From positions 682,001 to 746,000 of the forward strand of contig NZ_JBNIEU010000002.1 in the NCBI RefSeq assembly GCF_049985285.1: DNA of 64,000 nt, written 5' to 3'. The notes below the pieces were generated by a model. The model had not been told where the DNA came from. It ran no database searches and worked only from the letters and a program-made list of their open reading frames with translations. The DNA comes from Aestuariirhabdus sp049985285. GTDB lineage: Bacteria; Pseudomonadota; Gammaproteobacteria; Pseudomonadales; Aestuariirhabdaceae. The translations under genes were made by a program, and so were the position numbers. Below are positions 49,718-59,088 of the stretch, piece after piece (the first letter of the stretch is position 1; every line of letters starts with the position of its first letter).

Positions 49718-50623
49718 ATGGTATCCCTGCAACGAGTAACTTCGAGACATGCTTTGAATCGATACACTGCGGTAGATCTCCACTGCCATACCAACCATTC
49801 TGACGGTTCCCTGAGCCCCCTTGAGCTGCTTGCGCGCGCCGAGCAGCAGGGGGTCGAGCTGTTGGCGATTACCGACCATGATGAGGTATCCGGCGTTCGC
49901 GAAGCGATTGCCGCCAGCGCGACAAGCAGTGTTCGGGTAATCAGTGGCATCGAGTTGTCCAGTGTCTGGAACGGGGTAGGTATCCATATCGTGGGACTCA
50001 ACTTCGACCTTGACTCCCCGTTACTTGATGAGGTGCTTGACTACCAGCGCAACGCGCGGGAGTCGCGCTCGCTGAAAATAGCCGAACGTCTGGGGCGTAT
50101 CGGTGCAGAGGATGTGTTGGCAGGTGCCAGCGCCATCGCTCGCAGGAAGCGTGGTCTGCCTGCTGGGAGTGACCAGATTGTGCAGTTAGGGCGCCCCCAC
50201 TTTGCGGACTATCTTGTGGAGTCGGGCGTAGTGGAGAGTCGCGAAATGGCGTTTCGGAAATACCTCGGGGCGGGTAAGCCCGGCGACGTCAAATCCCATT
50301 GGCCGGAGATGGAGGTGGCGATAGGCTGGATTAAAGCGCTGGGCGGCACGGCAGTGCTGGCCCACCCTCACCATTATAAGATGACCAATACCCGCCTGCG
50401 TAAGCTACTCGCTGCCTTCGTGGCCGGCGGTGGGGATGCCATGGAAGTGGTGAGTGGTAGTTTGCCCCGCCATAAAATGCCCTGGTTTGGTTCCCTGTGT
50501 GGTGAGTTTGGATTGAGCGCTTCCGCCGGTAGTGATTTCCATGCGCCTATCGGTCCCTGGTGTGAGCTGGGTAAGCTCGCACCCTTGCCGGGAGAATGTG
50601 AACCCGTATGGGCACAGTGGTAG
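49718..50623 (+). CDS. rnm: PHP-domain exoribonuclease Rnm (RNase AM / YciV)
   Basis: A 301-residue PHP phosphoesterase: DLHCHTNHSDGSLSP, ITDHDEVSGV, GIELSS, AHPHHYKMT and SAGSDFHAP supply the three-metal site. E. coli RNase AM matures rRNA 5' ends and also cleaves 3',5'-nucleotide bisphosphates. The start is uncertain: ATG at 49718 is used; TTG at 49694 or 49754 is possible, none with a strong ribosome site. It heads the rnm-yciO-scpA-scpB-rluB series. Confidence 0.9.
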   Translation: MVSLQRVTSRHALNRYTAVDLHCHTNHSDGSLSPLELLARAEQQGVELLAITDHDEVSGVREAIAASATSSVRVISGIELSSVWNGVGIHIVGLNFDLDSPLLDEVLDYQRNARESRSLKIAERLGRIGAEDVLAGASAIARRKRGLPAGSDQIVQLGRPHFADYLVESGVVESREMAFRKYLGAGKPGDVKSHWPEMEVAIGWIKALGGTAVLAHPHHYKMTNTRLRKLLAAFVAGGGDAMEVVSGSLPRHKMPWFGSLCGEFGLSASAGSDFHAPIGPWCELGKLAPLPGECEPVWAQW

Positions 50624-50645
50624 CGCTATCCCTCGAAAGAGGAGG

Positions 50646-50651
50646 TATAAT
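50646..50651 (+). promoter_or_regulatory. Possible -10 box for yciO-scpAB
   Basis: A perfect TATAAT lies 38 bases before the yciO start, just after the rnm stop. The -35 is not clear. Confidence 0.42.
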
Positions 50652-50688
50652 CCCGCGATGGATCGAATCACAAGTCGCAGGAAATGTC

Positions 50689-51318
50689 GTGAGCCAGTTT
50701 TTTCAAATACATCCCGAAAACCCCCAGGCTCGTCTGATAGGCCAGGCCGCTGAGATTATTCGTAAAGGGGGCGTGGTGGCCTATCCTACCGATTCAGCCT
50801 ACGCTATCGGTTGCCATCTAGGTGACAAAAAAGCCGTTGACCGTATTCGCCGCTTGCGCCAGCTCGACGATAAGCACAACTTTACCCTGATGTGCCGGGA
50901 TCTATCCGAGCTGGCCACTTACGCGAAGGTAGCCAATACGGAGTATCGTTTGCTGAAGGCGAACACGCCGGGTGCGTATACGTTTATTCTTAACGCGACC
51001 AATGAAGTGCCACGGAGGCTGTTGCATCCCAAGCGGCGCACCATTGGCTTGCGGGTCCCGGATCACCCCACCACTTTGGCCCTGTTAGAGGAGTTGGGGG
51101 AGCCGATGATCAGCTGTACATTGATTCTCCCCGGAGAGGAGCTTCCGCTGACCGACCCCTATGAGATTCGCGATCTGCTGGAGCATCAGTTGGACCTGGT
51201 TATCGATGGTGGTTACTGCGGCATGGAGGCGACGACGGTCGTTAACCTGACTGGTGAGGTGCCTCGGGTTTCCCGTGTTGGTCTCGGAGACACGCAGCCT
51301 TTCGTGACGGAGGTTTAG
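50689..51318 (+). CDS. yciO: Sua5/YciO/YrdC-family protein
   Basis: A 209-residue protein of the YrdC-like fold: IIRKGGVVAYPTDSAYAIGC, KRRTIGLRVPDHPTTLALLEELGEP, and GYCGMEATTVVNLTG. Sua5/YrdC make threonylcarbamoyl-AMP for tRNA modification; YciO is a paralogue of less certain role. GTG at 50689 follows AGGA by 6 bases and matches the family N-terminus (MSQFFQIHPENPQ); an upstream ATG at 50608 overlaps rnm. Confidence 0.92.
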   Translation: MSQFFQIHPENPQARLIGQAAEIIRKGGVVAYPTDSAYAIGCHLGDKKAVDRIRRLRQLDDKHNFTLMCRDLSELATYAKVANTEYRLLKANTPGAYTFILNATNEVPRRLLHPKRRTIGLRVPDHPTTLALLEELGEPMISCTLILPGEELPLTDPYEIRDLLEHQLDLVIDGGYCGMEATTVVNLTGEVPRVSRVGLGDTQPFVTEV

Positions 51319-51337
51319 GCACCTATGGTGATGGGAT

Positions 51338-52207
51338 ATGAGTGATCTGCAGGTGGTTGACGGAGCTAAAGAGGCGACTGAGGTTGATGCGCCGCAGCAA
51401 GGAGTGCGCTTTAAGCGCCAGGCCCAGCAGGGTGAGATGCCCTTTGCTGTAGTGCAGGGTAAGGAGATGACCTCCCTGCCTCAGGATCTTTATATACCGC
51501 CGGATGCGCTGGAGGTCTTTTTGGAGGCCTTTGAGGGGCCGTTGGATCTACTGCTTTACCTGATTAAACGGCAGAACGTGGATGTGCTTGAAATCTGCGT
51601 TGCCGAAATTACTCGACAGTACATGGCCTATGTCGAATTAATGGAGGCCGCTCAGTTCGAATTGGCAGCAGAGTATCTGGTCATGGCGGCGATGCTGGCG
51701 GAGATCAAATCACGCATGTTGCTGCCTCGCTCGGAAGAGGCCAGTGACGAGGAGGAGGACCCTCGCGCTGAACTGATTCGTCGCTTGCAGGAATATGAGC
51801 GTTTCAAGGCCGCCGCGCAAGATATTGACGAGTTACCGCGTCTGGGGCGTGACTACGCATTAGCAAGCGCGCAGGCGCCGGTGAGTGAAACCGAAAAGCT
51901 TCACCCGGAGGTCGATCTACAGGAGCTTTTGCTGGCGCTATCCGATGTCTTGCGCCGTGCGGATATGTTTGAGAGTCACCAGATCGAGCGGGAAGCCCTC
52001 TCTACCCGAGAGCGTATGTCCCTGGTGCTGGATCGATTGTCGGTTGGTGGTTTCTTGCCTTTTGTCTCCCTGTTTGCCATCGAGGAGGGGCGTCTTGGCG
52101 TAGTCGTAACGTTCATGGCGGTGATGGAGTTGATAAAGGAGTCCCTGGTGGAGTTGGTACAAAATGAACCCTTTGGCCCGATTCACGTTAAGGCGCGTGC
52201 AGAATGA
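51338..52207 (+). CDS. scpA: Segregation and condensation protein ScpA
   Basis: A 289-residue kleisin. FEGPLDLLLYLIKRQNVDVLEI marks the N-terminal SMC-binding helices; MAAMLAEIKSRMLLPR follows; the C-terminal winged helix begins near LVLDRLSVGGFLPF. About 50 residues precede the usual ScpA start. With ScpB it forms a condensin complex for chromosome segregation. Its stop overlaps scpB (ATGA). Confidence 0.94.
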   Translation: MSDLQVVDGAKEATEVDAPQQGVRFKRQAQQGEMPFAVVQGKEMTSLPQDLYIPPDALEVFLEAFEGPLDLLLYLIKRQNVDVLEICVAEITRQYMAYVELMEAAQFELAAEYLVMAAMLAEIKSRMLLPRSEEASDEEEDPRAELIRRLQEYERFKAAAQDIDELPRLGRDYALASAQAPVSETEKLHPEVDLQELLLALSDVLRRADMFESHQIEREALSTRERMSLVLDRLSVGGFLPFVSLFAIEEGRLGVVVTFMAVMELIKESLVELVQNEPFGPIHVKARAE

Positions 52208-53142
52208 GTGAAGGTGAAATGAGCGACGAAAAATCCTATAACCTGAAGCTGGTGTTGGAAGGGGCGCTGTTTGCAGCGGGTAAGCCCATTACTGTCGAAA
52301 AGATGGGGCAGCTGTTTGATGAGCAGGAGCGGCCAACCAATGAGGCGATTCGCGAAGCCCTGCAGGTAATCGAAGCGGAGTGTGAAAACCGCTCTATAGA
52401 GTTGAAGTTGGTGGCGAGCGGGTATCGATTACAGGTGCGGCAGTCGTTGGCTCCCTGGGTCAATCGGTTGTGGGAAGAGAAACCCCAACGCTACTCCCGT
52501 GCCATGTTGGAAACACTCGCTTTGATTGCGTACCGACAGCCGATTACGCGAGGAGAGATTGAAGAGATTCGGGGAGTTAGTGTCAGTAGTAGTATCGTCA
52601 GAACCTTGCAGGAGCGTGACTGGGTGCGTGTAGTGGGGCACCGTGACGTTCCCGGACGCCCGGCGATGTACGCTACGACTCGGTTGTTTCTCGATTACTT
52701 TAATCTTAAGAATCTTGATGAGTTGCCGGTGTTGTCAGAGATCCGGGACCTGGAAGAGATGAGTCAGAATTTGGATCTCAATGCGCTGACGGTGACGGGA
52801 GCTGAGGGTGCGGCGACTGCCGGTGAGGCTCCAGGCGAAGGTGTTGCAGGGCAGGAATCGGAAGAGTCGGTTGAGGGTTTGCCTCAAAAAAGTGAAGTTA
52901 GTTCGCTTTTTGATGGAGGGCCTCAAGAGGAGCTGGAAGAGGATGAGGCGCTGTTCCGGGAGCTTGATGAGATGGAAAAAAGCTTGCCTACCAGTTTCAA
53001 GGACTTATTAAAAGGAGGCGTTGATAGCGGTCAGCCCGAAGCTGAAAACGAAGACGAATCCGAAAACGAAAACCGGTTATCAGTGGCGGCCCGCACTGAT
53101 GACGATACGGTAACTGATGCAGCGGCCGAAAAATCCGATTGA
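52204..53142 (+). CDS. scpB: Segregation and condensation protein ScpB
   Basis: A 312-residue protein: two winged-helix domains in residues about 10-185 (LVLEGALFAAGKPIT, LETLALIAYRQPITRGEIEEIRGV, VRVVGHRDVPGRPAMYATT), then a long acidic, probably disordered tail of about 110 residues (rich in Glu and Asp). It pairs with ScpA. ATG at 52204 overlaps the scpA stop; ATG at 52222 is an alternative. The acidic tail is longer than in compact ScpB proteins. Confidence 0.94.
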   Translation: MSEGEMSDEKSYNLKLVLEGALFAAGKPITVEKMGQLFDEQERPTNEAIREALQVIEAECENRSIELKLVASGYRLQVRQSLAPWVNRLWEEKPQRYSRAMLETLALIAYRQPITRGEIEEIRGVSVSSSIVRTLQERDWVRVVGHRDVPGRPAMYATTRLFLDYFNLKNLDELPVLSEIRDLEEMSQNLDLNALTVTGAEGAATAGEAPGEGVAGQESEESVEGLPQKSEVSSLFDGGPQEELEEDEALFRELDEMEKSLPTSFKDLLKGGVDSGQPEAENEDESENENRLSVAARTDDDTVTDAAAEKSD

Positions 53143-53154
53143 GGATATTACGTT

Positions 53155-54009
53155 ATGAATATAAGCAGAGTTGATAACAATACTGCTGGAGAAAAGTTAC
53201 AGAAAGTTCTGGCTCGAACAGGAGTCGGGTCTCGCCGCGAAATGGAGCGCTGGATCGAGGAGGGGCGGGTTCAGGTTAACGGAGAGAAAGCGGTGCTGGG
53301 GTGTCGTGTCAGCGCGCGCGATCAGATTCGGGTCGATGGCAAACTCCTCAAGAGTGAAGAGGTTGTCGGCACTCGTAGGGTACTGCTGTATAACAAGCCC
53401 GAAGGCGAGGTGTGCACTCGCTCCGACCCTGATGGGCGACGTACTGTTTTTCAGCGGCTGCCCCGCCTCAACGGTGAGCGGTGGATCTGTATTGGCCGGC
53501 TTGATATCAATACGGCAGGGCTACTCCTCTTCACCACCGATGGCGAGCTCGCTAATCGCTTGATGCACCCCTCCTACTCGGTCGAACGTGAGTACGCGGT
53601 TCGGGTGATGGGCGAAGTGACTGCCGATATGACCAAACAGCTTTTTGATGGGGTTGAGCTCGATGATGGTCCTGCTCGATTTACCGATATCGTCTCCTCG
53701 GGAGGAGAGGGGATCAATCGCTGGTTCCATGTGGTGTTGATGGAGGGCCGTAATAGAGAGGTCCGGCGTCTGTGGGAATCCCAGGGGGTAACGGTGAGCC
53801 GCTTGAAGCGTGTTCGTTATGGAAACGTGTTCATTCCCAGTGAAGTGAAATCCGGACAGTGGTGCGAACTAAACCAGAAAGAGGTGGATAATCTCGCCAA
53901 ATCAGTAGAGTTGCCCTCGCGCCCGGTTAAGCGACTGACGGCTGACCGCCATCAAGAGGAGCGCAACAAGCGCAAGAACAGTGCGGTTTCTCGTCCTCGT
54001 AAGCGTTAG
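53155..54009 (+). CDS. rluB: 23S rRNA pseudouridine synthase RluB
   Basis: A 284-residue enzyme with an S4 domain (EKLQKVLARTGVGSRREMERWI) and the RsuA-type catalytic domain; the catalytic Asp is D117 in GRLDINTAGLLLFTTDGELA. RluB makes pseudouridine 2605 in 23S rRNA. A basic C-terminal tail follows (KRLTADRHQEERNKRKN). It is 12 bases after scpB, ending a transcript with a strong terminator. Confidence 0.94.
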   Translation: MNISRVDNNTAGEKLQKVLARTGVGSRREMERWIEEGRVQVNGEKAVLGCRVSARDQIRVDGKLLKSEEVVGTRRVLLYNKPEGEVCTRSDPDGRRTVFQRLPRLNGERWICIGRLDINTAGLLLFTTDGELANRLMHPSYSVEREYAVRVMGEVTADMTKQLFDGVELDDGPARFTDIVSSGGEGINRWFHVVLMEGRNREVRRLWESQGVTVSRLKRVRYGNVFIPSEVKSGQWCELNQKEVDNLAKSVELPSRPVKRLTADRHQEERNKRKNSAVSRPRKR

Positions 54010-54058
54010 GGGCTTCATAGCGAGCGCAACGGGTTGTTTGCAGGCGCTTTAGGCTCAT

Positions 54059-54092
54059 ACGAAAAAGCACCGCTCGGGCGGTGCTTTTTCGT
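54059..54092. terminator. Bidirectional terminator between rluB and the GGDEF gene
   Basis: A 15-bp perfect stem (54059-54073 with 54078-54092) with a GC core GCACCGC/GCGGTGC and A5/T5 arms; loop TCGG. It serves both converging genes. Confidence 0.92.
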
Positions 54093-54136
54093 AAGGGGGT
54101 TGAACTGAACAGGGCTGTTCCCTGAAAGGTATCAAC

Positions 54137-55084
54137 CTACTTGGCTTCACAGAGCGTGGCAACTTTGTTGCGGCCATCGCCCTTGGCGTTGTAAAGCGCC
54201 TGATCGGCCCGCTGCAGGGTATCGCGAATATTCTCCCCGACGGTGTGCGTAGCGACACCAACGCTGGTGGTGAGAGGGATATCCTGCCCCTCAAAATTGC
54301 ACTGCATCGCTTCGATACGGGCGCGGATGCGCTCGGCGACAATCATCGAGCTCTCCAGCCCGGAATTGGCGAGAACAATAACAAACTCTTCTCCACCAAA
54401 ACGAAATATCATATCGACGTCACGGATCGCGTGACGTACACAATCTACGGCGTGTTTGAGTGCCAAATCTCCGGCGCTATGGCCAAAGGTGTCATTGATG
54501 ACTTTAAAGTGATCAAGGTCCAGCAGTAACAGAGAAAGGGGTTGCTGGTTGCGCTGGGTAACTTGCAGCTCATGGTGCAAGGCGTTATCCATTGCGATGC
54601 GGTTACCTACGCCGGTGAGAGGGTCCTTAAGGGCTAGCTGTACTGCCTGGCGATAGCTGAGCGCATTGCGCAGGGGGTAGACAAGCTGGCCCAGAGTAGA
54701 TTCGATCAGTTGCAGTTCGTCCTCGTCGAAGCGGGCGCGGCGGCTAAAGCTGATCTCGCCGTTCAGATCCCGCTCAGTGAGTAGACGGTAGCTGCAGCTG
54801 TGGGTAGAGCGACGACCTATGTTGTAGGTGATGTTTTCGTTGCTGTTGACGTACTCAACGCCGTCGATACCAATGGCGTTATGAAGCTCTTTAAAATACA
54901 GCTGCAGTTGCTGCTCGAGTTCCAGTGTGGTTTGTAGCAGGCGAGGTAACCGCTCCGTGAGTTGCTCCTGGAGGGTTTTTCGGTTTTTCAGTGCTCGGCT
55001 GGCTGGGCTCAGGTTCTGTGAAGCGGTAAATAGCTTCACATTGCTGTGTCCAGTCTTGATGTTGCTTTGCGCTGTTGGTCCCAT
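54137..55084 (-). CDS. Diguanylate cyclase (GGDEF)
   Basis: A 315-residue cytoplasmic protein. The N-terminal 150 residues form a coiled coil and a sensor-like region without membrane spans; the GGDEF domain begins at DPLTGVGNR. The active site is GGEEF, a functional variant, and an RxxD inhibitory site (RDVD) lies exactly five residues before it, so the enzyme should make c-di-GMP and be product-inhibited. It is a single gene between rluB and yciK. Confidence 0.92.
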   Translation of the reverse strand: MGPTAQSNIKTGHSNVKLFTASQNLSPASRALKNRKTLQEQLTERLPRLLQTTLELEQQLQLYFKELHNAIGIDGVEYVNSNENITYNIGRRSTHSCSYRLLTERDLNGEISFSRRARFDEDELQLIESTLGQLVYPLRNALSYRQAVQLALKDPLTGVGNRIAMDNALHHELQVTQRNQQPLSLLLLDLDHFKVINDTFGHSAGDLALKHAVDCVRHAIRDVDMIFRFGGEEFVIVLANSGLESSMIVAERIRARIEAMQCNFEGQDIPLTTSVGVATHTVGENIRDTLQRADQALYNAKGDGRNKVATLCEAK

Positions 55085-55298
55085 GATCCTGCCCCTGTTT
55101 ACTGGTGTTGCCTACGCTTCGTTACTGTGTATAAAGCTAAAAGCGTGCCATTTGTGACAGGGTTAGTTAAAGTTCTTATAAAACAATGGGTTAATGCTTT
55201 TTTCTTGAGGCGCTGCAGGGTAAAGAGTTGCTGTTCGGCGATTTTTTGGCGGGCTTTTACTGGGGTGGAGGGTTGAATGCCAGAAGTTTGTCGCCAAA

Positions 55299-55318
55299 GG
55301 CGGCAAGAGTTTGCCGCC
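55299..55318 (-). terminator. Weak terminator-like hairpin after yciK
   Basis: The stem GGCGGCAA/TTGCCGCC with a 4-base loop lies 30 bases beyond the yciK stop on the minus strand; only T3 follows. Confidence 0.45.
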
Positions 55319-55348
55319 CGGTATCGGGAACCGTTGTGCAGGGAGAGG

Positions 55349-56089
55349 TTACTGTGCGTCCAGCGCCTGTCCGTTAACGTCGATGCTGTCATCACCCATC
55401 AGGTAGAGGTAAAGCGGCATGATGTCGTCGGCGCTGGGGAGGTTGTTGGGGTTTTCGGCAGGGTAGGCTTTGGCCCGCATTGTGGTGCGAGTTGCGCCGG
55501 GATTGATGCTGTTGATGCGTATGCCGGTAATGCCTTCTACCTCATCGGCCCAGACCTGCATCATCCCCTCGGTGGCGAACTTGGTGATGGCGTAGCCGCC
55601 CCAGTATGCGCGGCCCTTGCGACCAACACTGGAGGAGGTAAATACCAGGGATCCGGTGGGGGCTTCGGCGAGCAGGGGCATTAGCGCCTTGCTCATTAAA
55701 AATTGCGAGGTAAGGTTTACCTGTATCAATCGATTCCACATTGCGCTGTCGTATTGATCGAGAGGCCCAAGCTGGCCCAATTCGCTGGCATTGTGCAGCA
55801 GCCCATCCAGGTGGCCAAACTCCTGACCAATCTGGTCGGCAAGATCCCCATAATCTTTCTCGGTGGCTGTTTCGAGATTGAGCGGGCACTCTACCGGTGT
55901 CGGGTAACCGGCGGCTTCTATTTCGTCGTATACCGCTTCGAGTTTTTTTGCGGTTTTACCCACCAGGATAACGGTGGCGCCATGTTGGGCGAACGCGATG
56001 GCTGCGGATCGACCGATGCCCGCTCCGGCACCGGTTACTAGAATCGTTTTACCTTCTAACAGGTTCTCTTTGGCTTGGTAGTCAAACAT
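55349..56089 (-). CDS. yciK: YciK family SDR oxidoreductase
   Basis: A 246-residue SDR: VTGAGAGIGR cofactor motif, LLHNASELG in place of NNAG, SSSVGRKGRAYWGGYAITK with catalytic Ser and the YxxxK motif, and INPGATRTTMRAKAYPAEN. The product of YciK is unknown. It follows mupP and ubiG on the same strand, as in Pseudomonas. Confidence 0.92.
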   Translation of the reverse strand: MFDYQAKENLLEGKTILVTGAGAGIGRSAAIAFAQHGATVILVGKTAKKLEAVYDEIEAAGYPTPVECPLNLETATEKDYGDLADQIGQEFGHLDGLLHNASELGQLGPLDQYDSAMWNRLIQVNLTSQFLMSKALMPLLAEAPTGSLVFTSSSVGRKGRAYWGGYAITKFATEGMMQVWADEVEGITGIRINSINPGATRTTMRAKAYPAENPNNLPSADDIMPLYLYLMGDDSIDVNGQALDAQ

Positions 56090-56167
56090 TGAAAGGCTCT
56101 TGGCGGCGTATGGGGTGGTAATGAATAGGTATATTATATCGGCTTCCCGCAGGAGGTGCTCGTTCTG

Positions 56168-56863
56168 TCAGCTTCTGTGCGGGTAGATCCAGTTGAGTTG
56201 CTCGAACCAGTCGAGAATTTCGGCGGCGTGGAACACCTGATGAGTGGCGTTCCATTGGCGCCAGTCCAGATCTGCCTCAAGGTAACCGTAGAGGGCTGCG
56301 ATGGTGGCCATGCCGGCGTTGTGGCCCGCCTGGATGTCGCGTTCGTGATCGCCCACGTAGATGGTGGTTGCGGGTGTGCTGGCCGCCTGCTGGCAGGCGA
56401 GTAGCATGGGTTCAGGGTGGGGTTTACTGTGGCGAACCTGGTCGGGACAGACCACCGTGGCGCAACGGGATAGGTAGCCCAGTTTTTCCAGTAAAGGAAG
56501 TGTGTAGCGGCTGGGTTTGTTTGTCACCACGCCCCAGGGAATGTTGCGTTGCTCCAGGCTCTCCAGCAGGCGATCTATACCATCGAAGGGGAGTGTCTGT
56601 TCTCCAAGGCGAGCCTCGTAAAGCTCCAGGAGTCGCTCGCGTAAAGGTTCGAAGCCGGCTTCATCCGCTGTCAGATCGAAGCCGAGGGTGACCAGAGCGC
56701 GGGCACCATTGGATACGGTGGCGCGGATGAGTGGTTCGGCGAGGGCGGGACGCTGTTGCTCTTCGAGCAGTTGGTTTAACACCAGCACAAAGTCGGGTGC
56801 GGTATCGAGCAGGGTGCCGTCGAGATCGAACAGCACGCAACCCAGTGGCTCGGTTTTACTCAT
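56168..56863 (-). CDS. mupP: N-acetylmuramic acid 6-phosphate phosphatase MupP
   Basis: A 231-residue HAD hydrolase with the nucleophile motif FDLDGTLLDT (D13, D15), VVTNKPSRY (motif II), the conserved lysine in RHSKPHPEP and VGDHERDIQAGHNAG. Sequence resembles Gph phosphoglycolate phosphatases; the position between ubiG and yciK is that of Pseudomonas MupP, which dephosphorylates MurNAc-6-P in wall recycling. Its start overlaps the ubiG end by 8 bases. Confidence 0.88.
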   Translation of the reverse strand: MSKTEPLGCVLFDLDGTLLDTAPDFVLVLNQLLEEQQRPALAEPLIRATVSNGARALVTLGFDLTADEAGFEPLRERLLELYEARLGEQTLPFDGIDRLLESLEQRNIPWGVVTNKPSRYTLPLLEKLGYLSRCATVVCPDQVRHSKPHPEPMLLACQQAASTPATTIYVGDHERDIQAGHNAGMATIAALYGYLEADLDWRQWNATHQVFHAAEILDWFEQLNWIYPHRS

Positions 56864-57590
56864 TTGGATCGGGACGCTGGCAGTGCACCAGGTAATTGAC
56901 GTCGACGTTGTTTCCTAGTTTGTAGGTGCGCGCGAGGGGGTTGTAGGTCATCCCCACCAGCTCGCGGGTGTGCAGGCCCGCCTCCCGACTCCAGGTGCCC
57001 AGTTCCGAGGGGCGAATAAACTTGTCGAAATCGTGGGTGCCCTTGGGCAATAGCTTGAGCAGGTACTCCGCACCAATGATCGCCAGCAGGTAAGCCTTGG
57101 GGTTGCGGTTGATGGTGGAAAAAAACACCTCTCCACCCGGTTTTACCAGTTGATAGCAGGAGCGAATGACCGATGCAGGGTCGGGTACGTGCTCGAGCAT
57201 CTCCAGGCAGGTTACCACATCAAAGCTGGCAGGTTGTTTGGCGGCCATCTCCTCTACGGTGCAGCGTTGGTAGTCTACCTTTACGCCGCTTTCCAGGCTG
57301 TGCAAGCGAGCGACGGCCAGTGGTGCTTCACCCATATCGATGCCGCTGACGTCGGCCCCGCGCAATGCCATGGATTCGGATAAAATGCCGCCACCACAGC
57401 CAACATCGAGCACGCGCTTGCCCGCAAGCTGGCTGCGTTCGTCTATAAAGTTCAAGCGCAGGGGGTTGATCTGGTGAAGCGGTTTGAACTCGCTGTCCGG
57501 ATCCCACCAGCGGCTGGCGAGGGCTTCAAATTTGGCAATCTCTGCGCGGTCAACGTTGGGGGTGTCGGTCGATTGTTGATGGGAAGTCAT
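56856..57590 (-). CDS. ubiG: Ubiquinone biosynthesis O-methyltransferase UbiG
   Basis: A 244-residue SAM-dependent enzyme with RWWDPDSEFKPLHQINPLRLNFI at the N-terminus, motif I VLDVGCGGGILSESMA, and the membrane-association segment AYLLAIIGAEYLLKLLPKGTHDF. It does both O-methylations of ubiquinone synthesis. It is linked to mupP downstream and mtaD upstream on the same strand. Confidence 0.96.
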   Translation of the reverse strand: MTSHQQSTDTPNVDRAEIAKFEALASRWWDPDSEFKPLHQINPLRLNFIDERSQLAGKRVLDVGCGGGILSESMALRGADVSGIDMGEAPLAVARLHSLESGVKVDYQRCTVEEMAAKQPASFDVVTCLEMLEHVPDPASVIRSCYQLVKPGGEVFFSTINRNPKAYLLAIIGAEYLLKLLPKGTHDFDKFIRPSELGTWSREAGLHTRELVGMTYNPLARTYKLGNNVDVNYLVHCQRPDPNE

Positions 57591-57604
57591 GAAATGCAGT
57601 GGCC

Positions 57605-58936
57605 CTATTTTCTGGCTTGAATCTTGTCGGCCCAGCTGTGGGCGCGGCTAATAATGCGTGTGGCGTCGAGGGTCAGGGTTTTGCGTTCGCTTAATAGCAG
57701 TTCGCCGTTGACCCAGACGTGGCTCACCTGGCTGGGGTCTGTTGCGTAGACCAGCTGGGAAAGCGGATTATACAGTGGTTGGCTCTCGATTGCTGACAGG
57801 TCAATCGCGGCGATATCGGCGGCCTTTCCTGTCTCAAGGCTGCCGGTCTGTTCGTCAATACCCAGTGCTCGGGCGCCATTAATAGTGGCTAGCTCCAGTG
57901 CGGTGTGAGCATCGATGGCGCTGGCGTCGTTACTGACCGCTTTTGCCAGTAGGGCTGCGTTGCGCATCTCGCCGAGCATATCGAGCCGATTGTTGCTGGC
58001 AGCGCCGTCGGTACCCAGGGCGACGTTGACGCCAGCGCCATGGAGACGTGCAATCGGCGCGAACCCGCTAGCCAGCTTGAGGTTTGAGTTGGGGCAATGT
58101 ACTACGTGGCAGTTATTCTGGCGCAGTAGCTGGATGTCGCGGTCATCCAGCTGGGTCATGTGTACGCATTGCAGGCGCGGGCTGAGAAGTCCCAGTTCGT
58201 CGAGGCGCTGAATCGGTCTGCGTCGATCGGCAAGGAAGGCGTCGCGCAGCTCTTGCGCTGTTTCGTGCAGGTGGATCTGCACCGGGCTGTCGAGCTCTTC
58301 CGAGAGCGTTATGATTCGCTGCAGGGGTGCATCGGAAACGGTATAGGGCGCGTGGGGGCCGAACGCGATATTGATGAGTTGCTGGTTGCCGAAATCATCA
58401 AACAGCTCCAGGCCTTTATGTATGTAGTCATCCGCGTTTCGTGCCCAGGCGGTCGGGAAGTCCAGGATAGGAAAGCTGATCTGGCAGCGCATACGAGCGT
58501 CGTGGACCGCGCGAGCCGCGACGTCAGGGAAAAAGTACATATCGCTGAATGTAGTGGTTCCGCTGCGCAGCATCTCCAGCATCGCCAGCTGGGTGCCATC
58601 GTGAACAAACTCTTCATTAACCCATTGGGCTTCGGCCGGCCAGATGTGGTCTTGTAGCCAGCTCATGAGTGGCAAGTCGTCGGCCAGGCCCCGGAACAGG
58701 GTCATCGCTGCGTGACCGTGTGCGTTGATCAGTCCCGGGATGAGCAGGTGGTTGGGGAGCGAATGGTGGCAGTCGCTATGGTAGTGCTTTCCGACCTCTG
58801 CGGTAGGCAGCAGCGTAACAATCTGCCCCTGTATTACCACCAGGCTGTGCTGGGTGAGTGTTTCCCGGCGTGGGTTTACCGGGATAATCCAGCCCGCATC
58901 GATGATGCTGTCGGCACGGGTTGTGGTCTTCGTCAT
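57605..58936 (-). CDS. mtaD: 5-methylthioadenosine deaminase (TRZ/ATZ family)
   Basis: A 443-residue amidohydrolase: metal motif INAHGHAAMTLFRGLADDLPLMSWL, HLHETAQE, CPNSNLKLASG and the ALGTDGAASNN aspartate. The Pseudomonas gene in this position deaminates methylthioadenosine to methylthioinosine. Placement opposite mtnA supports a methionine-salvage role here; S-adenosylhomocysteine or other purine substrates remain possible. Confidence 0.87.
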   Translation of the reverse strand: MTKTTTRADSIIDAGWIIPVNPRRETLTQHSLVVIQGQIVTLLPTAEVGKHYHSDCHHSLPNHLLIPGLINAHGHAAMTLFRGLADDLPLMSWLQDHIWPAEAQWVNEEFVHDGTQLAMLEMLRSGTTTFSDMYFFPDVAARAVHDARMRCQISFPILDFPTAWARNADDYIHKGLELFDDFGNQQLINIAFGPHAPYTVSDAPLQRIITLSEELDSPVQIHLHETAQELRDAFLADRRRPIQRLDELGLLSPRLQCVHMTQLDDRDIQLLRQNNCHVVHCPNSNLKLASGFAPIARLHGAGVNVALGTDGAASNNRLDMLGEMRNAALLAKAVSNDASAIDAHTALELATINGARALGIDEQTGSLETGKAADIAAIDLSAIESQPLYNPLSQLVYATDPSQVSHVWVNGELLLSERKTLTLDATRIISRAHSWADKIQARK

Positions 58937-59088
58937 TGGCTATCCATCCTGCTCGGCGAGCAGCGAGTATACCCGACATTTTGTCTGTTGAGAGCATTTC
59001 TTGTATCGTAGCCGCGGCCCGTAAATGATCTGCTATGGGTCTCAAAAAAGCGTACTGTCGGATGGCCAATGGATAGGAGTGACCTGTT

